From positions 1 through 64,000 of IMG/VR virus record IMGVR_UViG_3300042356_001708: a stretch of DNA of 64,000 nt; one strand, 5' to 3'. Shown piece by piece: positions 58,129-64,000 of this stretch. Position 1 is the stretch's first letter. Each line of letters begins with the position of its first letter. A program made the position numbers and the translations under genes. The notes beneath the pieces were generated by a model, which was not told the DNA's origin, searched no databases, and saw only the letters and a list, made by a program, of their open reading frames with translations. Source of the DNA: a virus.

Positions 58129-58878
58129 ATGGACCAAACATCTCAATATGGACAAATGAATTTTAGTCTACCACATGATGTAGTACCACTACCATCAAAG
58201 GGTAAATTTTATGCAAATAAAAAGAAAAGTTTAAAGATTGGGTATTTAACCGCAGCCGACGAAAACATTTTAATGGGAGGGAGCACCAAAGAAGGATTAA
58301 TGATGACTTTACTAAGAAATAAAATTTATGAACCAGACATCAGACCTGAAGAACTATTAAATGGTGATGTTGAGGCGATTATGGTCTTTCTAAGAAACAC
58401 ATCATTTGGTCCTCAATATAATATTAAAGCGACTGACCCTGAAACAGGAAAACAATTTAGTACTGAATTAATTTTGACTGAGTTATACACTAAAGATACT
58501 CAGGTTGAACCAAATGACGAAGGTTTTTTTGAAACGGTTTTACCAAAATCAGGTTCAAAAGTTCTATTAAGACCTCTTACTGCTGGTGATAGTGCTGAAA
58601 TTGACAGGATTATTGATTCGTACCCAGCTGGTAGAGTTGCTCCAAGACAAACTTTAAGATTGTCAAAAATGATTGTTGAGATTGACGGAATTAGAAATAA
58701 GGAAGAACTTTCAAAATACATTGATAATATGCCAATTATGGATTCAAAACACATAAAGAATTTTATGCTTGAAAATGAACCAAGATTGGATTTAAGACAA
58801 ACAGTTATAGCCCCGTCAGGAAAAGAGGTCGTCGTAGATATTCTCTTTGGGGTTGAGTTTTTTCGTCCTTTCTTCTGA
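58129..58878 (+). CDS. gp26: Baseplate protein (T4 gp26-like)
   Basis: 249 residues. The sequence HDVVPLPSKGKFYANKKKSL, then IGYLTAADENILMGGSTKEG, LLNGDVEAIMVFLRNTSFGP and QYNIKATDPETGK match the T4 baseplate gp26 family (PF12322), which has VPLPSkG, ltA.DE.iL and R..s.G..Y motifs. The C-terminal half has KVLLRPLTAGDSAEIDRII. The end overlaps a second small frame in +1. It is part of the baseplate hub/inner wedge assembly. Under its own late motif. Confidence 0.72.
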   Translation: MDQTSQYGQMNFSLPHDVVPLPSKGKFYANKKKSLKIGYLTAADENILMGGSTKEGLMMTLLRNKIYEPDIRPEELLNGDVEAIMVFLRNTSFGPQYNIKATDPETGKQFSTELILTELYTKDTQVEPNDEGFFETVLPKSGSKVLLRPLTAGDSAEIDRIIDSYPAGRVAPRQTLRLSKMIVEIDGIRNKEELSKYIDNMPIMDSKHIKNFMLENEPRLDLRQTVIAPSGKEVVVDILFGVEFFRPFF

Positions 58879-59017
58879 TTACTCACAGGGTAGAAACCTT
58901 GAATTTTATTATTTAGCAAAATTTCTTCATATATCGTATAGTGATTTTATGATAATGCCTATAAGCACTAGAAGATTTCTTTTGGATAAACTAGTAAGTG
59001 ATAGCCGACAAGAGTAA
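58853..59017 (+). CDS. Overlapping small baseplate/chaperone frame (gp51-like?)
   Basis: The frame is +1 relative to the gp26-like gene and overlaps its last 26 nt. It reads 54 residues from a TTG at 58853, giving NLEFYYLAKFLHISYSDFMI, then MPISTRRFLLDKLVSDSRQE. The pattern MP..tRR.L.dkL is seen in small baseplate hub and tail chaperone proteins. It has no ATG, so translation by TTG, by termination-reinitiation, or by a +1 frameshift near TTC TGA are the options. Function inferred from the neighbourhood only. Confidence 0.55.
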   Translation: MSFFVLSSDYSQGRNLEFYYLAKFLHISYSDFMIMPISTRRFLLDKLVSDSRQE

Positions 59018-59032
59018 ATTTAGTTATTAAGG

Positions 59033-59039
59033 TATTTAT
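59033..59039 (+). promoter_or_regulatory. Late-type promoter motif TATTTAT
   Basis: TATTTAT lies 13 nt upstream of the ATG at 59053. Confidence 0.5.
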
Positions 59040-59052
59040 TTAAAAAAAACTT

Positions 59053-61017
59053 ATGTTACAAACAGGAGAATCAGGTGAAGCTGGTAAAACAGAAAAACTG
59101 CAAACAAAAGATTTAGCCGACCCGTTAACGGAAGCCGGTGAAAGTATGGCAACGTATTTTAAAAATGCGTTTAATCCTGCTGAAATTTTAAAGTCGTTTG
59201 CATCAATTTTTAGTCAATTAGAAGGACTTGCATCGTCGTTTAATAAAACGATGGGTGGAGGTGATATATACTCTCAAAAAATTAAACAAAATCTTATTGC
59301 GGGTAAAGAAGCGGCTGAAGAATATGGTTTTACATTCGCAGATATTGCGTCTTTACAACAAAAAATTACTGAACAGGAACAAACTAATTTTACATTACAG
59401 GGGGACCAATATGAAAGATTTTTAGTTCAAGCTGAGTTAACAAAGGGTATATCACAAACTGCAGTTCAGGCTGCGTCTAGTAATTACGAAACTTTTAAAA
59501 ATTTAGGATTAACCGTTCAAGGAACACTAAAAAGTTCTGAAGATATTATACAATCGGCATCAAGATATGGTGTAAGTGCCAGTGCGGTATTTAAACAAAT
59601 TAACGCAAATGCTTCTGAGTTAAATCTATTTAATTTTGATAATGGAGTTCAAGGAATGGCTAAAATGGCGACTGAATCAATTTTGTTTAAAGCTAATATG
59701 AAGACCACTTTGGATTTGGCAAACAATTTATTTGACCCTCAGAAGGCTCTTGATATGGCTGCGGGTCTACAAAGAATGGGGGTCCAAGTAACAGGAATGT
59801 TAGACCCAATATCTTTAATGAACATGGCTGAAAATGACCCTGCGGAGTTACAAAGAAATATTGTTGAGATATCAAAATCATTTATGGAATTTGATGAAAA
59901 ACAACAAAGATTTGTTGTTATGCCAGGGGCTCAAAGACAGATTAGAGAAGTTGCAGCAACATTAGGTATACCGGCTAAAGAGTTGGAAAAAATGGGTAGA
60001 AATGCTTTTGAATTGGAAGCTAAAATGGGACAAATTAAATTTCCAAGTATTGATGAATTTGCAAGTGAGGAAGCTAGAACGATGGTTGCGAATATGGCTC
60101 AACTTAATGAGACAACTGGAAAATATGAAATTGAAGTTTATGATAAAGACCTAGGTTATAATGTTATTAAAGCTGTTGATGACCTTAAAAAAGATGATTT
60201 AAAGGGTGTTGAAAAAGCTCAACAAAACGCAAATAAAAGTACTGAGGAATTATTAAGAGATGCGAATGGACATTTAGCGAATATTTCAAACGCATTTAAA
60301 GCGGGAACAAGTAGAGTTCCGACCGCTTTGGCAGCATCAAAAGTTGCTCAGGATAAAGTGTCGTTTGCAGGGGGGTCTGTTGAACCTGTTGTTCAGACAT
60401 TAATGGATGTTTTATATGGAGAAGAAGGGACAAAAGGTATTACAACTAAAATTAACTTGGCGAGTAAACAAATTGACCAAATGTTAGAGTCCCTCATCAA
60501 GGGTGAAACAACTTTGGCAGATGCTGGAAAAAAACTGACAGAGGTTATTAAAGAGATTGGGGCAAAAAAAATAGAAGATTTTAAAGAATTTTCAGATGTT
60601 TATGGGAAAAACCAACAGGAAGCATTCCAAAGCAATCCCGAATACGACACCCCGTTTCAAATTACTCCTGATATGATTAATGCCTTACAAAATTTTGTAA
60701 AATCTTTAATGAATGGTAGACAAGTTTCCGATGGTGTAATTAGTCCAGATGGTGGCTTAGTTGTAATGGGTGAAAAAGGAAGTTTTTTTGCTGATAAAGA
60801 CGACTCAGTTTTATTATCTCCAAATATACCAACGGGTAGTTCTGATAATAAATCAGGGGGTCAAACCAATTCAACGGTTACTGCATCGGGTAAGGTTGAA
60901 ATTGAACATAAGTTTAGTGGAGTTGAAGCGTGGTTTAAAGATTATATGTTATCCCAAGGGTTCTTGGCGGATTTCGTTCCAACTTTAGAAAAGTTTTTAA
61001 CAAAAACGGAAGGTTAA
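59053..61017 (+). CDS. Tape measure / tail length protein candidate (gp29-like)
   Basis: 654 residues, mostly long helices rich in Ala, Gln, Lys and Glu, with few aromatics. Segments such as FNPAEILKSFASIFSQLEGL, SRYGVSASAVFKQINANASE, PQKALDMAAGLQRMGVQVTG and ELLRDANGHLANISNAFKAG are typical of phage tape measure proteins. The final 100 residues become Gly/Ser-rich (NKSGGQTNSTVTASGK), then a short helical C-terminus (GFLADFVPTLEKFLTK). It lies between gp26-like and the large baseplate gene, where T4-like phages have tape measure/hub genes. Confidence 0.65.
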   Translation: MLQTGESGEAGKTEKLQTKDLADPLTEAGESMATYFKNAFNPAEILKSFASIFSQLEGLASSFNKTMGGGDIYSQKIKQNLIAGKEAAEEYGFTFADIASLQQKITEQEQTNFTLQGDQYERFLVQAELTKGISQTAVQAASSNYETFKNLGLTVQGTLKSSEDIIQSASRYGVSASAVFKQINANASELNLFNFDNGVQGMAKMATESILFKANMKTTLDLANNLFDPQKALDMAAGLQRMGVQVTGMLDPISLMNMAENDPAELQRNIVEISKSFMEFDEKQQRFVVMPGAQRQIREVAATLGIPAKELEKMGRNAFELEAKMGQIKFPSIDEFASEEARTMVANMAQLNETTGKYEIEVYDKDLGYNVIKAVDDLKKDDLKGVEKAQQNANKSTEELLRDANGHLANISNAFKAGTSRVPTALAASKVAQDKVSFAGGSVEPVVQTLMDVLYGEEGTKGITTKINLASKQIDQMLESLIKGETTLADAGKKLTEVIKEIGAKKIEDFKEFSDVYGKNQQEAFQSNPEYDTPFQITPDMINALQNFVKSLMNGRQVSDGVISPDGGLVVMGEKGSFFADKDDSVLLSPNIPTGSSDNKSGGQTNSTVTASGKVEIEHKFSGVEAWFKDYMLSQGFLADFVPTLEKFLTKTEG

Positions 61018-61042
61018 AAATCATATAAAACTATATGAATAG

Positions 61043-61049
61043 TATTTAT
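61043..61049 (+). promoter_or_regulatory. Late-type promoter motif TATTTAT
   Basis: TATTTAT ends 6 nt before the ATG at 61056. A nearby ATG at 61052 leads to an immediate stop, so 61056 is the start. Confidence 0.45.
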
Positions 61050-61055
61050 TAATGT

Positions 61056-64000
61056 ATGCCGATAGATAGTCCATTATCATTTTTTAATACTGAAAATTTC
61101 AGGAATGGTTTAGTCGTAAGAAACTTACAACCATATACGATTGCGGGTTCTTATACTCCACCTGTTGCTCAACAAAATTTTGAATATGTTCAGAGTAATT
61201 TTTCAGTTATTGATTCACCTGATAGTTTAATTGCTGACCCACCCTCTAATTTAGTCCCACCCCAATATCATGGATTATATGTTTTAAATGAATATGGACC
61301 TGAAGGTGGATATGGTGTGACAATAACACAATCTTTACCTTTAGTTCAAAACGCTAATGCTGGCGAGTATGATGTTATGGACGCTTCACTTCCACAACAA
61401 AGTTTAGTGGGACAAGGGTGGCCAAATTATGCTCAAGTTACGGCAGAACAAAATATTCCTGCGTTAAATAAGTATTCATTTGACCAAGTGTTCTTGGAGG
61501 AGATAAATAACTTACAATTTGTCCCAACGTATTCATTTTACGCCAACCCAACACCTGTTAATTTTTTACCATCTTCATATTCTCCATATTCAATTCTTTT
61601 TGATAATACACCACAAGGAGATAATGGGTCACTTTCACAGGATAGTCAGTTGGCCCAACTTGGGGCGACCTTTTTAAGGGATGCGTTACAATATAGAGTA
61701 GATAGAGAAATTGAAAGAGCGACATTTGGTCGTGAGAATCTTTCAGAAGCTTTGAGTGACCCTGTCGCATTGGCACAAGTTGCAAGTGGTAGAATTCCTT
61801 TAATTGAAAAGAATTACTCAATTACAGTTCCTGAAAATCCTATTGATTTTGCAGCTAATTTCTTATTGAAGTTATCAGGAACATATTTTCCAGCATCTCC
61901 TATTCCTGGTGATTACTTTGATGAAGATATGGCTCAGTGGAGACCTACTGCTGCCAATCAAATTGTTTCCGCATTTGCGGGAGGTAGAGACCCAAGAACA
62001 ATATTTGGAAGTTTAGATACTAATACAGATTATTCACAAGTATTTTTAAGTAATACAGGGCAAGGACAAAGGTCTGCGTTATTTAATAACATTGATTATA
62101 ACAAATATAAGCCAAGATATAATAGAGGTTTAGCAAGAAATCTTGGTAGAGGTCTTTTAGAAATTATTGAAAGATTAACTGATGGGGAAGAAGCTCCACC
62201 GTCAGATTTTTATATTGGACAGAATAACTCAGACCCATCATCAATTTTCTCACCTCCAGGTCAATTACCTACAAATTCAGTTGGACAACAGGTTAAATCA
62301 CCTGTTATTGGACCTGATGCGATGGGTAAGTTGTATGAGGGGGAAGACCAAGATTTTAAATTTGGTTTAAAAGGTAACCCAACAATTAATGCTGGAGGTA
62401 TTGCTGGTGGTTTTGTTTGGACATCCCAAGGGTATAATAATCCTGGATTCGGAGCAAAAGTCGGAGGAGATTTTTCCTCAAGTCAAGACCCTGAATTTAA
62501 TCAGATTAGTAGTCAATTTGATGGTAATTATAGTTCATCAAATGTTAATTTCAAAAATGGTAGTATATTAGATAATACTCAGAGATTATTAGACTCAACA
62601 CCTGCAGGTACTGCTAGATTGGGACATGTCGGTAACGCAATTAATCAATTATCTAAAGTTTTCCATGACGGATATAGAGAGTTGACAAAAGGTTCAAGAG
62701 TTGTTAGTTATACGTATGATTCCGCGACAAACCAACATGGAGGGGGAGTAGAATATTGTAGAGTGTTTGCTAAAGATACTCCATACTATACTTATAATGA
62801 TTTACAAAAGACAGACGGTATTACTACCTCTGGAAGAAAGTTCACATATTCAATAATTGATAATACATACAATTTAAATATTGCTCCGTTAAAAAATCCA
62901 GGGTCAACAAATATTGTTGATAATAAAGTTAAAAAGTATATGTTCTCAATTGAGAATTTAGCTTGGAGAACTTCAAACAGACCTGGATTTACGTATGATG
63001 ATTTACCTGTTTGTGAGAGAGGACCTAATGGAGGTAGAGTTATGTGGTTTCCACCGTATGATTTATCATTTAATGAGACAATATCACCAAGGTTTGATAG
63101 TGTTGAAATTTTGGGAAGACCTGAGCCTGTTTATACTTATAGAAACACAACCCGTTCTGGTTCATTGAGTTGGAAAATGATTGTTGACCATCCTTCGGTA
63201 TTGAATACAATCACTAATAAGATATTACAAAACGAGTCAAATGTTGAAAGAGTTAACTCAATTGTTGATTCATTTTTTGCAGGATGTTTAAAATATGACC
63301 TGTATGAATTAGCGAGAAGATTTACAACTATCCCAACAAGAGATTTATTTACTTATCAACAAATTATCACAAACCCATCTGTTAATGCTGACCAATTGGC
63401 TCAAGTTGGTGCTGAAGCGGGTATAAATACAACTAGTACTGATGAAGGGGTTATTGAAGGTGATGAGGGTATTAATGGTGGTGGAGGAGGAAACGGAACT
63501 GGAGGTTCTGAGACTAAACCTGAAACTAATAAAACGGACCCTGGTTCTGATTTAAACAATAAATATTTGAATTTAGGATGGTATTTTCATAACGATGTTC
63601 CACCACCACAACAAAAGGGTGTTGCTACGGCTAGTTATAGTTGGAAAACAGCATATAACAGCTATATTGGAATGAAATCAAAGTATAATACTAACGCACC
63701 TGCTGCAAATAGACAACAAGTTGCAAATACTTTTACGAATGTTGTTGAACATAATGCCACTATTGAAAAAGATTTTAGAAAAGATGTCGTATCAGTTTTA
63801 AATAATAATACAAATATTAAAACAATTACAATAACTTTAGTTGGAAGTGCGTCAAGACCTGCGACTATTCAATATAACGAGTGGTTATCTAAAAGAAGGA
63901 TTGATTCTGTTTTACAATGGTTTAAAGAAGATACTACGGATTACGGTAAGGCCTTTCAAAAATTTATTGAAGATAAAAAAATTGTAATAAATCAAGAACC
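61056..64000 (+). CDS. Large baseplate/tail protein with OmpA-like domain, 3' partial
   Basis: The frame is open from the ATG at 61056 to the right edge, about 981 codons, so the gene is incomplete. The N-terminus is PIDSPLSFFNTENFRNGLVV. The middle shows FSIENLAWRTSNRPGF, then WFPPYDLSFNETISPRFDSV and ILGRPEPVYTYRNTTRSGSL, a pattern of structural baseplate proteins. A Gly-rich linker (GGGGGNGTGGSE) near residue 810 precedes a 3' part with ITITLVGSASRPATIQYNEW, then LSKRRIDSVLQWF, an OmpA-like peptidoglycan-binding signature. It could anchor the baseplate to the cell wall during infection. Confidence 0.7.
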   Translation, partial: MPIDSPLSFFNTENFRNGLVVRNLQPYTIAGSYTPPVAQQNFEYVQSNFSVIDSPDSLIADPPSNLVPPQYHGLYVLNEYGPEGGYGVTITQSLPLVQNANAGEYDVMDASLPQQSLVGQGWPNYAQVTAEQNIPALNKYSFDQVFLEEINNLQFVPTYSFYANPTPVNFLPSSYSPYSILFDNTPQGDNGSLSQDSQLAQLGATFLRDALQYRVDREIERATFGRENLSEALSDPVALAQVASGRIPLIEKNYSITVPENPIDFAANFLLKLSGTYFPASPIPGDYFDEDMAQWRPTAANQIVSAFAGGRDPRTIFGSLDTNTDYSQVFLSNTGQGQRSALFNNIDYNKYKPRYNRGLARNLGRGLLEIIERLTDGEEAPPSDFYIGQNNSDPSSIFSPPGQLPTNSVGQQVKSPVIGPDAMGKLYEGEDQDFKFGLKGNPTINAGGIAGGFVWTSQGYNNPGFGAKVGGDFSSSQDPEFNQISSQFDGNYSSSNVNFKNGSILDNTQRLLDSTPAGTARLGHVGNAINQLSKVFHDGYRELTKGSRVVSYTYDSATNQHGGGVEYCRVFAKDTPYYTYNDLQKTDGITTSGRKFTYSIIDNTYNLNIAPLKNPGSTNIVDNKVKKYMFSIENLAWRTSNRPGFTYDDLPVCERGPNGGRVMWFPPYDLSFNETISPRFDSVEILGRPEPVYTYRNTTRSGSLSWKMIVDHPSVLNTITNKILQNESNVERVNSIVDSFFAGCLKYDLYELARRFTTIPTRDLFTYQQIITNPSVNADQLAQVGAEAGINTTSTDEGVIEGDEGINGGGGGNGTGGSETKPETNKTDPGSDLNNKYLNLGWYFHNDVPPPQQKGVATASYSWKTAYNSYIGMKSKYNTNAPAANRQQVANTFTNVVEHNATIEKDFRKDVVSVLNNNTNIKTITITLVGSASRPATIQYNEWLSKRRIDSVLQWFKEDTTDYGKAFQKFIEDKKIVINQE

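Noticed and set aside
61021-61038. Terminator after the tape measure gene
   Set aside because: The TCATATA/TATATGA stem is purely weak A-T pairing and lacks a T-run.
1-64000. tRNA genes, integrase, transposase, homing endonuclease
   Set aside because: No cloverleaf-like sequence and no protein motifs of these classes were noticed on either strand.

Overview
The window is a contiguous stretch of an AT-rich tailed-phage genome with a contractile tail, a distant T4-like myovirus. It carries T4-type hallmark genes: scaffold core (gp22-like), major capsid protein (gp23), tail sheath (gp18), tail tube (gp19), gp26-like baseplate protein, tape-measure candidate, family B DNA polymerase (gp43), a gp55-like late sigma factor, and neck candidates (gp13/14/15-like). 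A Bacteroidetes (flavobacterium-like) host is inferred from two intergenic sites matching the TTTG-N19/20-TAnnTTTG promoter of that phylum, and from the many Thr-rich linkers. No integrase, transposon, CRISPR array or tRNA was found. Terminase, portal and prohead protease lie outside the window.

Layout. 1-2852 (+): scaffold core and capsid protein, closed by a terminator. 2905-5077: an exported CAP-domain protein under a host-type promoter, a basic DUF5872-like protein and small unknowns. 5121-11810 (-): candidate capsid cargo, then baseplate/tail proteins. 11832-21395 (-): late sigma factor, PhoH ATPase, dUTPase and 3'-5' exonuclease interleaved with glycosyltransferases and a methyltransferase. 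21447-24070 (-): small conserved virion-type genes, including a WYL-like protein with a capsid-targeting-like leader. 24127-35578 (+): large fibre/adhesin genes with poly-Thr and Thr/Pro linkers, a 9-residue-repeat beta-solenoid, a papain-like peptidase and a 2OG-Fe(II) oxygenase. 35633-43009 (+): a second glycan cluster with GT60-like, GT10, O-fucosyltransferase-like and two three-domain fusion enzymes. 43034-46296 (+): BppU-like protein and DNA polymerase. 46293-51246 (-): small protein, neck protein, superoxide dismutase-nuclease fusion and SNF2 helicase. 51277-64000 (+): neck/tail completion proteins, sheath, HAD phosphatase, tube, gp26-like protein with an overlapping small reading frame, tape measure, and a large baseplate protein with an OmpA-like domain that runs off the end.

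Three themes stand out. First, several proteins unrelated to each other begin with a short amphipathic peptide ending in [L/I]-x-E followed by A or S. This matches the capsid-targeting/prohead-protease signal of T4 internal proteins and the predicted maturation site of this phage's own capsid protein, so an unusual set of injected cargo is likely (SOD-nuclease fusion, WYL protein, HAD phosphatase, basic Lys/Cys proteins). Second, many virion proteins, even the sheath, carry mucin-like Thr/Pro linkers, while the phage encodes about ten glycosyltransferase domains, a 2OG oxygenase and methyltransferases. A phage-encoded virion O-glycosylation pathway is a reasonable hypothesis. Third, a heptamer TATTTAT sits in the sense orientation just upstream of at least 17 genes and probably is the late promoter read with the gp55-like factor. 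The DNA polymerase and CAP genes instead have host-type promoters.

All functional calls come from reading the sequence and family knowledge; no database search was run.
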